Assembly: GCA_964020055.1 (NCBI GenBank) | Contig: OZ026533.1 | Location: forward strand, 682,001-746,000 | Source of the DNA: G964020055 sp964020055 | Lineage (GTDB): Bacteria; Pseudomonadota; Alphaproteobacteria; WRAU01; Hepatincolaceae | Direction: 5' to 3' | Length of the DNA: 64,000 bases | Part shown: positions 17,155 through 24,998 of the stretch, piece after piece | Numbering within the stretch: position 1 is the stretch's first letter | Layout of the letters: each line of letters starts with the position of its first letter | Notes under the pieces: model-generated | Database searches by the model: none | What the model was told of the DNA's origin: nothing | Seen by the model: only the letters and a program-made list of their open reading frames with translations | Position numbers and translations under genes: made by a program

Positions 17155-17460
17155 CTACCAGCTAGCTTTGAATACACCCGGAATATGGCCTCTTGAAGCT
17201 AATTCACGGAATTTATTTCTGCTTAATAAAAATTCTCTATAATTACCTCTACCTCTACCTGATAGTTCACAACGAATTCTATATCTTGTAGCTGAAGAAT
17301 TCCTAGGAAGTTTTGCTAATTGAAGCATTGCTTCAAATTTTTCTTCTTCAGAATTAGAAGAGCTAGCAATTATAGACTTTAAGTTTTCTCTTTTTGTAGA
17401 GTACTTTTCTATCATTCTCTTTCTTTTTTTATTTCTTTCCATAGTACTTACTTTAGACAT
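17155..17460 (-). CDS. rpsN: 30S ribosomal protein S14 (zinc-free form)
   Basis: Head protein of the small subunit. At 101 aa this is the long form without the two C-x-x-C zinc ligands. RYRIRCELSGRGRGNYREFLLSRNKFRELASRGHIPGVFKASW forms the conserved C-terminal block, ending in the invariant K-x-S-W. It lies in the spc operon between rplE and rpsH. The long form is the usual one in proteobacteria. Confidence 0.97.
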   Translation of the reverse strand: MSKVSTMERNKKRKRMIEKYSTKRENLKSIIASSSNSEEEKFEAMLQLAKLPRNSSATRYRIRCELSGRGRGNYREFLLSRNKFRELASRGHIPGVFKASW

Positions 17461-17477
17461 ATATGGATCCTCTTATG

Positions 17478-18017
17478 TTATTTATTGAAAGGCATATTAA
17501 AAGATTTCAACAAAAGTTTAGCTTCTGAATCTGTTTTTGCAGTTGTACAAAAAGTAATATTCATTCCTCTAACTTTATCTATTTTGTTGTAATCTATTTC
17601 TGGAAATATAAGCTGTTCTTTCAAACCCATAGAATAATTTCCATTACCATCAAAGCCTTTATTTGTAAAGCCTCTGAAGTCACGAACTCTAGGTAATGCA
17701 ATATTTACAAATCTATCTAAAAATTCATACATTTTTGCTTTACGTAAAGTAACTTTACATCCAATTGGCATACCTTCACGTAACTTAAAAGCTGCTATAG
17801 CTTGCTTAGACAAACAAACAATAGGCTTTTGTCCAGAAATACTAGCTAATTCTTGTATTGGCGCTTCTATCTTTTTTTTATCTAAAGCTGCTTCACCAAC
17901 ACCTATATTAATTATTATTTTTTCTAATTTAGGAACTTCCATTACATTTTTGTAACCAAATTCTTTAGTTAAATTAGATACTATATTATCTTTGTAATAT
18001 TTTAACAAACGAGACAT
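17478..18017 (-). CDS. rplE: 50S ribosomal protein L5
   Basis: Binds 5S rRNA and contacts S13 across the subunit interface. Conserved blocks: PKLEKIIINIGVGEAALDKK, ISGQKPIVCLSKQAIAAFKLREGMPIGCKVTLR, RDFRGFTNKGFDGNGNYSMGLKEQLIFPEIDYNKIDKVRGMNITF and the terminal LLKSFNMPF. The 179-aa length is identical to the common bacterial form. It sits 19 bp after rplX. Confidence 0.98.
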   Translation of the reverse strand: MSRLLKYYKDNIVSNLTKEFGYKNVMEVPKLEKIIINIGVGEAALDKKKIEAPIQELASISGQKPIVCLSKQAIAAFKLREGMPIGCKVTLRKAKMYEFLDRFVNIALPRVRDFRGFTNKGFDGNGNYSMGLKEQLIFPEIDYNKIDKVRGMNITFCTTAKTDSEAKLLLKSFNMPFNK

Positions 18018-18036
18018 TCTATAAATCCACCATTAC

Positions 18037-18357
18037 TTAAATAATTTTTCCTGATGACTTCAAGTATCTTACTTTCTTTTCGTCATCAATTTTATAACCT
18101 AGTTTGCTAGCTTTTGCAGAATCTTCATCAAAATATGCAACATTAGAAATATGAATAGGCAATTCTTTTTCTATTATAGCTCCAGCTGAATTTTGGTTAG
18201 GTTTTTGATGTTTTTTTACAACATTAACACCTTGTACCAAAACTTTGTTTTCTGCAGGCAACATTTGCAAAACAGTACCTGTTTTACCTTTATCTTTACC
18301 TGCGATGATTATAACTTTATCATCTTTTTTAATTTTAAATTTAGTTCGCAATTTCAT
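18037..18357 (-). CDS. rplX: 50S ribosomal protein L24
   Basis: Assembly-initiating protein near the tunnel exit. A KOW motif opens the protein (KIKKDDKVIIIAGKDKGKTGTVLQMLP, about residues 8-34), followed by VQGVNVVKKHQKPNQ. The 106-aa length is typical. Its ATG directly follows the rplN stop with 1 bp between the two reading frames, consistent with coupled translation. Confidence 0.97.
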   Translation of the reverse strand: MKLRTKFKIKKDDKVIIIAGKDKGKTGTVLQMLPAENKVLVQGVNVVKKHQKPNQNSAGAIIEKELPIHISNVAYFDEDSAKASKLGYKIDDEKKVRYLKSSGKII

Positions 18358-18358
18358 T

Positions 18359-18727
18359 TTATAACACCTCTGGAGCTAAAGATATAATTTTCTTAAATTG
18401 TTTAGCTCTTAATTCACGAGTCACAGGACCAAATATTCTAGTTCCTATAGGCTCTCCTTGATTGTTAATAAGAACAGCTGCATTTCTATCAAAACGAATA
18501 GTTGAGCCGTCTGGTCTATTAATGTTAGCAACTGTTCTTACAACAACCGCCTTCATTACATCACCTTTTTTAACTCTCATATTAGGAATAGCACTTTTTA
18601 CGCTCACAACAATTATGTCACCTATGCTAGCATACCTACGCTTACTTCCACCCAGAACTTTAATACACTGCACAGATTTCGCACCTGAGTTATCTGCTAC
18701 ATCTAAGTTAGTTTCTTGCTGTATCAT
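18359..18727 (-). CDS. rplN: 50S ribosomal protein L14
   Basis: Intersubunit-face protein that contacts 16S helix 44 and is a target of silencing factor RsfS. Family blocks MIQQETNLDVADNSGAKSVQCIKVLGGSKRRYASIGDIIVVSVK and RPDGSTIRFDRNAAVLINNQGEPIGTRIFGPVTRELR are complete. The 122-aa length is universal for bacteria. It is the first gene of the classical spc operon, here only 16 bp after rpsQ, so no separate promoter is obvious. Confidence 0.98.
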   Translation of the reverse strand: MIQQETNLDVADNSGAKSVQCIKVLGGSKRRYASIGDIIVVSVKSAIPNMRVKKGDVMKAVVVRTVANINRPDGSTIRFDRNAAVLINNQGEPIGTRIFGPVTRELRAKQFKKIISLAPEVL

Positions 18728-18743
18728 TACAATATCCTATAAT

Positions 18744-18971
18744 TTATAATACTACTTCCCATTTCTTATTCTTAGAATAAGGCTTGCATTCTATGATCTT
18801 AACGTGATCACCTTCTTTTAAATCTGCAGATGGATTGTGAGCCATGTACTTTGAAGATCTTTTCATGAATTTAGCATACAAAGGATGCTTTACATATCTT
18901 TCAACTCTAACTACAACAGTTTTATCCATTTTACTGCTTACCACCATTCCTGATAATACTCTTTTAGGCAT
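18744..18971 (-). CDS. rpsQ: 30S ribosomal protein S17
   Basis: Small-subunit OB-fold protein that binds the 5' domain of 16S rRNA. It starts MPKRVLSGMVVSSKMDKTVVVRVERYVKHPLY and contains HVKIIECKPYSKNKKWEVV, the family's C-terminal strand. The length of 75 aa is slightly short but complete. It is the last gene of the S10 operon, 12 bp after rpmC. Confidence 0.96.
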   Translation of the reverse strand: MPKRVLSGMVVSSKMDKTVVVRVERYVKHPLYAKFMKRSSKYMAHNPSADLKEGDHVKIIECKPYSKNKKWEVVL

Positions 18972-18983
18972 ACACTTTCTCCG

Positions 18984-19181
18984 TTAACCTTGCTTATTTT
19001 TATTTTCGGTTAAAATAGTCTTAATTCTTGCTATATCTTTTCTTAAAAACTTTAAACGAGAAACGTTTTCAACATTACCATTAGATACTTGAAATCTAAT
19101 ATTAAATGAAGATTTTCTAAGATTAACTAGCTCTTCTTTTAATTCTATATCTGTTTTTGCTTTTAGCTCTGCTATTTTCAT
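18984..19181 (-). CDS. rpmC: 50S ribosomal protein L29
   Basis: Two-helix protein at the polypeptide exit, next to the trigger factor and SRP docking protein L23. The sequence MKIAELKAKTDIELKEELVNLRKSSFNIRFQVSNGNVENVSRLKFLRKDIARIKTIL fits the L29 helical hairpin. At 65 aa it is complete. It lies between rplP and rpsQ in S10-operon order. Confidence 0.96.
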   Translation of the reverse strand: MKIAELKAKTDIELKEELVNLRKSSFNIRFQVSNGNVENVSRLKFLRKDIARIKTILTENKNKQG

Positions 19182-19190
19182 AATACCTCT

Positions 19191-19610
19191 TTAATCCTGA
19201 GAATCTAATCTACTAATAAACTTAGTTTTAATAGGTAACTTAGCTGCACCTAATTCTAATGATCTTCTAGCTATTTCTTCTGAAACACCATCTAATTCAA
19301 ACATAATTCTTCCTGGCTTAACTCTAGCTACCCAATATTCTGGATTACCTTTACCTTTACCTTGACGAACTTCAGCAGGTTTTCTCGAAACAGGTACATC
19401 TGGGAATATTCTTATCCATACTCTACCTGCACGCTTTATGTGCCTTGTAATTGCACGTCTTGCTGCTTCTATTTGTCTAGCTGTAATTCTTTCTGGTGAT
19501 AAAGCTTTAAGACCAAACTCACCATAGTTCAAAGATGTAGCTCTAGTTTCTATACCATGTATTCTACCTTTATGAGCTTTACGAAACTTTCTTCTAGCTG
19601 GACTCAACAT
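19191..19610 (-). CDS. rplP: 50S ribosomal protein L16
   Basis: Large-subunit protein at the tRNA A-site elbow, required for peptidyl-transferase-centre organisation. Conserved blocks are MLSPARRKFRKAHKGRIHG, GLKALSPERITARQIEAARRAITRHIKRAGRVWIRIFPDVPVSRKPAEVRQGKGKGNPEYWVARVKPGRIMFEL. The 139-aa length is normal. It sits 31 bp after rpsC in the S10 operon. Confidence 0.98.
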   Translation of the reverse strand: MLSPARRKFRKAHKGRIHGIETRATSLNYGEFGLKALSPERITARQIEAARRAITRHIKRAGRVWIRIFPDVPVSRKPAEVRQGKGKGNPEYWVARVKPGRIMFELDGVSEEIARRSLELGAAKLPIKTKFISRLDSQD

Positions 19611-19641
19611 AACACATATTTCCTTTTATAACAACAATCTA

Positions 19642-20334
19642 CTAATTACTTTTTTTACTAAATGCTTTTTTTGTTCCGGCAGTACGAACATTCTCAGTAT
19701 TTAAAATTTCACCTTTGAAAATCCAAACTTTAATTCCACAAACTCCGTATGTTGTGAAAGCAGAAGATTCAGCATAATCAATATTAGCTCTTAAAGTATG
19801 TAACGGCACTCTACCTTCTCTATACCATTCAGTTCTAGCTATTTCAGCTCCACCTAAACGACCTGAACAGTTTACTCGTATTCCTTCTCCACCTGCTTTT
19901 AAACAGTTTTGAACAGCTTTTTTCATAGCTCTACGAAATGAAACCCTTTTTTCCAACTGTAATGAAATATTATCTGCAACAAGCTGAGCATCTAATTCTG
20001 GCTTTTTAACTTCTATAATATTTATTCTTATTTCAGAGTCTGTTAATAAAGATATTTTCTTTTTAAGTTCGTCTAAAATATTACGTTTTTTACCTACTAT
20101 AATACCAGGTCTTGCTACGTAAACGTTTATAGCCATTTTTTTAGAAGAAGTTCTTTCTATCAATACTTTTGATAAACCAGCATCTTTAACTTTTTTAGTA
20201 ACATAAGCTTTTATAGATAAATCTTCATGAAGAAATTTACCATAGTTTTTATCTGTGTACCAATTAGAACCAGTACTAGACCATCTGTAAAAACTTTTTA
20301 ATCTGAAACCTATAGGATTTACTTTTTGTCCCAT
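19642..20334 (-). CDS. rpsC: 30S ribosomal protein S3
   Basis: MRNA entry-channel protein with helicase function together with S4 and S5. The N-terminal MGQKVNPIGFRL is universal. A KH type-2 RNA-binding domain spans about residues 38-107 (VARPGIIVGKKRNILDELKKKI), and the C-terminal domain has GRLGGAEIARTEWYREGRVPLHTLRANIDYA. The 230-aa length is typical. The gene's first base overlaps the rplV stop by 1 bp (ATG/TAA overlap), indicating tight coupling. Confidence 0.98.
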   Translation of the reverse strand: MGQKVNPIGFRLKSFYRWSSTGSNWYTDKNYGKFLHEDLSIKAYVTKKVKDAGLSKVLIERTSSKKMAINVYVARPGIIVGKKRNILDELKKKISLLTDSEIRINIIEVKKPELDAQLVADNISLQLEKRVSFRRAMKKAVQNCLKAGGEGIRVNCSGRLGGAEIARTEWYREGRVPLHTLRANIDYAESSAFTTYGVCGIKVWIFKGEILNTENVRTAGTKKAFSKKSN

Positions 20335-20720
20335 TATTTATTATCTCCCTTAGATGATACTGCTTCTTTTTCTGCCAAAACAAGATACAAGTGACTAAAT
20401 GGCTTAAGAATTCTTACCCCTCTTCCTTTAGCACGAGCATGAAATCTTTTCATAACTAAAGACTTTCCAACTATAGCTGTTTTAACAACTAATCTGTCTA
20501 TGTCCATTCCATGATTATTTTGAGCATTTGCTAAGGCAGATAATAAAGTCTTTTTTACATCTATGGCAATTGCTTTATGAGAAAATGACAAAACATTTAA
20601 GGCTTCTTCACAATTCAAACCTCTTATCATAGAAACTACCAAATTTAATTTAGTAGGACTAACTCTTAAATTTCTTAAAGTAGCTTTAGCTTCTTTTTTT
20701 GTGTGTTGTGCTAATGACAT
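20334..20720 (-). CDS. rplV: 50S ribosomal protein L22
   Basis: Lines the nascent-peptide tunnel at its constriction. Visible blocks are NLRVSPTKLNLVVSMIRGLNCEEALNVLSFSHKAIA, ALANAQNNHGMD and KRFHARAKGRGVRILKPFSHLYLVL, which includes the beta-hairpin loop reaching into the tunnel. The 128-aa length includes a short C-terminal extension. It sits 5 bp after rpsS. Confidence 0.97.
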   Translation of the reverse strand: MSLAQHTKKEAKATLRNLRVSPTKLNLVVSMIRGLNCEEALNVLSFSHKAIAIDVKKTLLSALANAQNNHGMDIDRLVVKTAIVGKSLVMKRFHARAKGRGVRILKPFSHLYLVLAEKEAVSSKGDNK

Positions 20721-20725
20721 TTCTT

Positions 20726-21007
20726 TTACCTACCTTTTTTAGCTTTTTTATCAGCTCCATGTCCATAATACGTACGAGTAGGCGAATAATCTCCCAGTTT
20801 TTTACCTACCATTTCTTCTGTTACATAAACAGGAATATGTTTTTTCCCATTATATACTCCAAAAGTATACCCTATAAGGCTAGGTAAAATTGTTGACCTT
20901 CTAGACCAAGTTTTAATAACTATGTTCTTTTTTGAAGGATCCACTCGATCTATCATCTTTAAGACATGACTATCTATAAACGGACCTTTTTTTAATGAAC
21001 GAGCCAT
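20726..21007 (-). CDS. rpsS: 30S ribosomal protein S19
   Basis: Head protein paired with S13 near the decoding-site tRNA. MARSLKKGPFIDSHVLKMID opens the protein and IKTWSRRSTILPSLIGYTFGVYNGKKHIPVYVTEEMVGKKLGDYSPTRTYYGHG completes the family consensus. The length of 93 aa is normal. It lies between rplB and rplV. Confidence 0.98.
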   Translation of the reverse strand: MARSLKKGPFIDSHVLKMIDRVDPSKKNIVIKTWSRRSTILPSLIGYTFGVYNGKKHIPVYVTEEMVGKKLGDYSPTRTYYGHGADKKAKKGR

Positions 21008-21016
21008 TTATTTCTC

Positions 21017-21844
21017 CTATTTTTTAGTACGTTTACGTACGATAAAATTATTAGTAACTTTATTCTTTCTTGTTTTCTTACCTTTAGTTGGTAATCCCCA
21101 AGGAGTAACTGGGTGTCTACCTCCTGAAGTTTTACCTTGTCCACCACCATGTGGATGATCAACAGGGTTCATAGCAGTACCTCTTACAGTTGGTCTTATA
21201 CCCAACCAACGGTTACGTCCTGCTTTACCAATATTGATATTTCTGTTATCAGGATTTGAAACACTACCTATTGTAGCTAAACATGCTGAATTAATCAACC
21301 TAATTTCACCTGAAGACAATCTTAATTGTGCATAACCTTTATCTTTACCAATTAATTGAACAAAACAACCTGCAGAACGAGCTATTTGTGCCCCTTTTCC
21401 TGGTTTCATTTCAACATTGTGAATAATTGTACCAACTGGTATATTAATTAAAGGTAAGCAGTTTCCAACTTTTATATCACTTTCAGGCCCACTGAAAACA
21501 ACATCACCAACTTTTAAACCATGTGGAGCTAAAATATATCTTTTTTCTCCATTTTCATAAGATAAAAGAGCTATAAAAGCTGTTCTATTTGGATCATATT
21601 CTAAACGTTCTACAGTTCCTGGAACATCAAACAAGTTACGTTTAAAATCTATCAAACGATATCTTTGTTTGTGACCACCACCTATATGTCTAGTTGTTAT
21701 TCTACCAGTGTTGTTTCTTCCACCTGTTTTCTTTAAACCAACTGTTAAAGATTTTTCAGGTTTCTTTTTCCATAAGGTTTTTCTGTCAATTAATACTAAA
21801 CCTCTTTGCCCTGGAGTAACTGGATTATATTGCTTTAACGCCAT
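21017..21844 (-). CDS. rplB: 50S ribosomal protein L2
   Basis: Core large-subunit protein needed for subunit joining and peptidyl-transferase activity. The central OB-fold/SH3-like body is followed by the conserved loop RGTAMNPVDHPHGGGQGKTSGGRHPVTPWG, containing the histidine close to the catalytic centre. The basic tail TKGKKTRKNKVTNNFIVRKRTKK is typical. The 275-aa length is standard. It lies 3 bp after rplW. Confidence 0.98.
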   Translation of the reverse strand: MALKQYNPVTPGQRGLVLIDRKTLWKKKPEKSLTVGLKKTGGRNNTGRITTRHIGGGHKQRYRLIDFKRNLFDVPGTVERLEYDPNRTAFIALLSYENGEKRYILAPHGLKVGDVVFSGPESDIKVGNCLPLINIPVGTIIHNVEMKPGKGAQIARSAGCFVQLIGKDKGYAQLRLSSGEIRLINSACLATIGSVSNPDNRNINIGKAGRNRWLGIRPTVRGTAMNPVDHPHGGGQGKTSGGRHPVTPWGLPTKGKKTRKNKVTNNFIVRKRTKK

Positions 21845-21847
21845 TTT

Positions 21848-22144
21848 CTACACTCCTGCTGAGAAATCTATAGTTTGACCTTCTTCTAACGTCACTATAG
21901 CTTTTTTAAAATTATTTCTTTTTCCAGATTTACCTTTAAATACTTTAGCTTTTCCGTTTTGATTAATTACATTAACCTTTTTAACTTTTACAGAAAATAA
22001 AGTTTCTACTGAAGATTTAATATCTGCTTTATCAGCTAAAGACGAAACTATAAAAACTACTTTTGAACTATCTGACAAAGTTGTAGATTTTTCAGTAATT
22101 AAAGGGTAACGTAAAACTTCATATAACTTTTCTTTATTAATCAT
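21848..22144 (-). CDS. rplW: 50S ribosomal protein L23
   Basis: Tunnel-exit protein that docks trigger factor and the signal recognition particle. It starts MINKEKLYEVLRYPLITEKSTTL and includes FSVKVKKVNVINQNGKAKVFKGKSGKRNNFKKAIVTLEEGQTIDF. The 98-aa length is normal. Its first 8 bp overlap the 3' end of rplD, a typical coupled arrangement of the S10 operon. Confidence 0.97.
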   Translation of the reverse strand: MINKEKLYEVLRYPLITEKSTTLSDSSKVVFIVSSLADKADIKSSVETLFSVKVKKVNVINQNGKAKVFKGKSGKRNNFKKAIVTLEEGQTIDFSAGV

Positions 22145-22763
22145 GAAGACGCTCCATCAAATTTTTTACACTTTCTACAGTGAATATTAATTTATCGTGT
22201 TTTAAGATATCATAAACATTCAATCCTATTTGAGGTATAACATCTATACCTATAATATTAGAAGATGCTTTTTTGAAATTTAAATTAGCATTATCAACTT
22301 CTACAAACAAACCACTGTCAATATTTAAATTAGATAAAGCTTTTTTCAAATCAGAAGTTTTGTGACTATCTAAATTTAAATTATCTACTAATAGCAAATC
22401 ACCTTTTCTTAATTTTTCAGAAATTGCTACTTTTAAGCCCATAGCTCTAACTTTTTTCGGTAGATCATGAGCATAACTTCTAACAACAGGTCCAAATACA
22501 ACACCACCACCTCTCATTTGAGAAACGCTTGTCATACCTTGTCTTGCTCTACCTGTACCTTTTTGTTTAAAAGGTTTTCTAGTGGTATGCTTAACTTCAG
22601 CTCTTGTTTTAGCTTTATGATTACCCGATCTAACTTTAGCTAATTGCCATCTAACAACTCTAGCAATTATATCTCCTCTAAAATCTAGATCAAACAATTT
22701 TGGATCTAAATCAATAGCTGAAACCTTGCTATTATCATTTAAATTTATAACATCCACATTCAT
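22137..22763 (-). CDS. rplD: 50S ribosomal protein L4
   Basis: Tunnel-lining protein; in E. coli it represses the S10 operon. The long loop includes KTRAEVKHTTRKPFKQKGTGRARQGMTSVSQMRGGGVVFGP, the hallmark of the family, and the C-terminal part carries LPKKVRAMGLKVAISEKL. The length is 208 aa. It follows rplC by 44 bp, the largest gap in the S10 operon here. No L4-type leader was recognised upstream of rpsJ, where tuf lies instead. Confidence 0.97.
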   Translation of the reverse strand: MNVDVINLNDNSKVSAIDLDPKLFDLDFRGDIIARVVRWQLAKVRSGNHKAKTRAEVKHTTRKPFKQKGTGRARQGMTSVSQMRGGGVVFGPVVRSYAHDLPKKVRAMGLKVAISEKLRKGDLLLVDNLNLDSHKTSDLKKALSNLNIDSGLFVEVDNANLNFKKASSNIIGIDVIPQIGLNVYDILKHDKLIFTVESVKNLMERLHD

Positions 22764-22807
22764 AATTTTTATACCTTAACCCTATTACTTTCTTAGCAAA
22801 GTTATAA

Positions 22808-23443
22808 TTATTTAGTTTTTACAGCATCTTTGATAGAAATCAGAGAACCTTTGTGTCCTGGCACTGCGCCTTTAACTAAAATAATATTTTTATCCAAATC
22901 TAAATCTACAATTTGTAAATTTTGAATAGTAACTTTTGACGCTCCTAAATGTCCAGCCATTTTCTTTCCTTTAAACACCCTTCCTGGATCTTGACAGTTA
23001 CCTGTAGAACCATGTGAACGATGTGTTAATGAAACCCCATGACTTGCTCTTAAACTTCTGAAGTTATGTCTTTTTATAACCCCAGCAAAGCCTTTACCAA
23101 TGCTTACACCTGAAACATCAACCAATTGGCCTGCCGTGAAGTGCGAAACATCAATTTTTTGTCCAACTTCTAATAAATTTTCTTCAGAAACTTTAAATTC
23201 TAATATTTTTTTAGAAGGTGCTTGATCTATTTTTTTATAAAAACCTAAAATTGGCTTAGAAGCTCTTGAAGCTTTAACTTCACCAAAACCAATTTGTAAC
23301 GCATCATAACCATGAACATCTGTCTTTTTTAGACCAACAACTTTACAATCTTTCACTGCTAAAACAGTAACAGGAACAAAAGTGCCTTTTTCGTCATAGA
23401 CTCTAGACATTCCTATCTTTTCTGCTATTAAACCTACTCTCAT
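22808..23443 (-). CDS. rplC: 50S ribosomal protein L3
   Basis: Early-assembly large-subunit protein whose loop approaches the peptidyl-transferase centre. It starts MRVGLIAEKIGMSRVYDEKG and contains SHGSTGNCQDPGRVFKGKKMAGHLGASKVTIQNL; the glutamine in NCQDPG aligns with the residue methylated by PrmB in E. coli L3. The 211-aa length is typical. It is 10 bp after rpsJ. Confidence 0.98.
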   Translation of the reverse strand: MRVGLIAEKIGMSRVYDEKGTFVPVTVLAVKDCKVVGLKKTDVHGYDALQIGFGEVKASRASKPILGFYKKIDQAPSKKILEFKVSEENLLEVGQKIDVSHFTAGQLVDVSGVSIGKGFAGVIKRHNFRSLRASHGVSLTHRSHGSTGNCQDPGRVFKGKKMAGHLGASKVTIQNLQIVDLDLDKNIILVKGAVPGHKGSLISIKDAVKTK

Positions 23444-23453
23444 AAACTACCTC

Positions 23454-23762
23454 TTATAATTTAATTTCTACTTCAACACCAGCCGCAAGATCTAACTTCA
23501 TCAAAGCGTCTAATGTTTGAGGGGTAGGTTCTTTTATATCTAATAATCTTTTATGCTTATTACGTTGAAATTGCTCTCTAGATTTTTTATTAACATGAGG
23601 CGAACGTAATACTGTATATCTAGATACTTTAGTTGGCAAAGAGATTGGCCCTATAACTTTAGCACCTGTTCTTTTTGCTGCATCAACGATATCTTTAGTA
23701 GACATATCTAACAAAGAATGTTCAAAAGATTTTAGTTTTATCCTAATATTTTGGCTTTCCAT
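23454..23762 (-). CDS. rpsJ: 30S ribosomal protein S10 (NusE)
   Basis: Small-subunit head protein that also acts as NusE in transcription antitermination with NusB and NusG. Blocks QNIRIKLKSFEHSLLDMSTKDIVDAAKRTGAKVIGPISLPTKVSRYTVLRSPHVNKKSREQFQ are standard. The ATG at 23762 is chosen over an in-frame TTG at 23768, because AAGG of TAAGGTTGATT is well spaced from it and the protein then has normal length (102 aa). Its ribosome-binding site lies inside the duplicated tuf block, whose edge falls exactly at this start codon. Confidence 0.97.
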   Translation of the reverse strand: MESQNIRIKLKSFEHSLLDMSTKDIVDAAKRTGAKVIGPISLPTKVSRYTVLRSPHVNKKSREQFQRNKHKRLLDIKEPTPQTLDALMKLDLAAGVEVEIKL

Positions 23763-24995
23763 AATCAACCTTATTATTTAATAATTTTAGTTACAATACC
23801 AGAACCAACTGTTTTACTACCTTCTCTAATAGCAAATCTTAAGTTTTCTGATATCGGTGATGGCGATATTAATTTAACATCACAAACTATATTGTCACCT
23901 GGCATAGCCATTTCAGTTCCATCTTTTAAAAACACTTCACCTGTTACGTTTGACGTTCTAAAGTAAAACTGTGGACGGTATTTAGATAAAAATGGCGTAT
24001 GTCTTCCGTTTTCCGCTTTTGTTAAAATATACATTTGAGCTTCAAACTCTGTATAAGCTTTTAACTTACCTGGCTCTGACAATACTCTACCTTTTCTTGC
24101 ATCTTCTGTGCTAACACCTCTTAACAATGCTCCAATATTGAAACCTGCTTGAGCTTCATCTAAAAACTTACGAAACATTTCTATATCTGTTACTGTAGTT
24201 TTAATTGTGTCACCAAATCCTACTATCTCAACTTCAGCATTCTTTTTAATTATTCCTGCTTCAACTTTACCTGTTGCTACTGTTCCTCTTCCTGAGATTG
24301 TAAAACTATCTTCTATCGGCATCAAAAACGGCAAGCCTGTTTTAGCTTCTGGTTGTGGAATGTAAGAATCTACTGCTTCCATAAGCTTAAGTATTGCATC
24401 TTCACCTAATTCTTTATCAGTTCCTTCTAAAGCTGCTAACGCTGAACCTCTTATAAATGGAATATCATCGCCTGGGAAGTCGTTTTTACTTAACTCTTCT
24501 CTTATTTCCATTTCAACTAGTTCTAGCATTTCTTCGTCTTTCATCACGTCGCATTTATTTAAAAACACAACCATTGCCGGAACTCCAACCTGCTTTGCTA
24601 ACAAAATATGCTCTTTAGTTTGAGGCATTGGACCATCTGTTGCTGCAACAACTAATATTGCTCCATCCATTTGCGCCGCACCTGTTATCATGTTTTTAAC
24701 ATAGTCGGCATGACCTGGACAGTCTACGTGTGCATAATGTCTTTTGTCTGTTCTGTATTCAATATGCGCTGCATTAATTGTAATACCTCTTTCTTTTTCT
24801 TCTGGAGCTTTATCTATCTCATCAAATTTCTTTGTTTCTCCACCAAACTTACTTGACAACACTTTACTTATCGCTGCTGTCAATGTAGTTTTACCATGAT
24901 CTACGTGACCTATCGTTCCTATGTTACAATGCGGTAACGATGTATCAAACTTCTCTTTAGCCATTTACTTTTCTCTCTCTAATGTTTTTTATATA
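23762..24995. repeat. tuf duplication block, copy 1 (1,234 bp)
   Basis: Identical to 39772-41005 as far as I can compare. It covers the whole tuf gene plus 31 bp of upstream leader and 12 bp downstream. The downstream edge coincides with the first base of the rpsJ start codon, so the block includes the rpsJ ribosome-binding site. Sequence on both sides is unrelated to copy 2. Confidence 0.95.
23774..24964 (-). CDS. tuf: Translation elongation factor Tu, copy 1
   Basis: GTPase that delivers aminoacyl-tRNA to the ribosome. G1 GHVDHGKTTLTAAI, G3 DCPGHADYVKNMI and G4 NKCD are intact, as are domains 2 and 3 (GRGTVATGKVEAG, FRTSNVTGEV). The 396-aa length is full. This copy sits in str-operon position after fusA (34-bp gap) and before rpsJ. 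Its product is identical in every residue to copy 2 at 39784-40974, and the surrounding DNA is identical over 1,234 bp. Confidence 0.98.
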   Translation of the reverse strand: MAKEKFDTSLPHCNIGTIGHVDHGKTTLTAAISKVLSSKFGGETKKFDEIDKAPEEKERGITINAAHIEYRTDKRHYAHVDCPGHADYVKNMITGAAQMDGAILVVAATDGPMPQTKEHILLAKQVGVPAMVVFLNKCDVMKDEEMLELVEMEIREELSKNDFPGDDIPFIRGSALAALEGTDKELGEDAILKLMEAVDSYIPQPEAKTGLPFLMPIEDSFTISGRGTVATGKVEAGIIKKNAEVEIVGFGDTIKTTVTDIEMFRKFLDEAQAGFNIGALLRGVSTEDARKGRVLSEPGKLKAYTEFEAQMYILTKAENGRHTPFLSKYRPQFYFRTSNVTGEVFLKDGTEMAMPGDNIVCDVKLISPSPISENLRFAIREGSKTVGSGIVTKIIK

Positions 24996-24998
24996 CTA

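Noticed and set aside
24671..24856. Plus-strand frame inside tuf, present in both tuf copies
   Set aside because: It is antisense to a highly conserved gene and identical between copies only because the tuf genes are identical.
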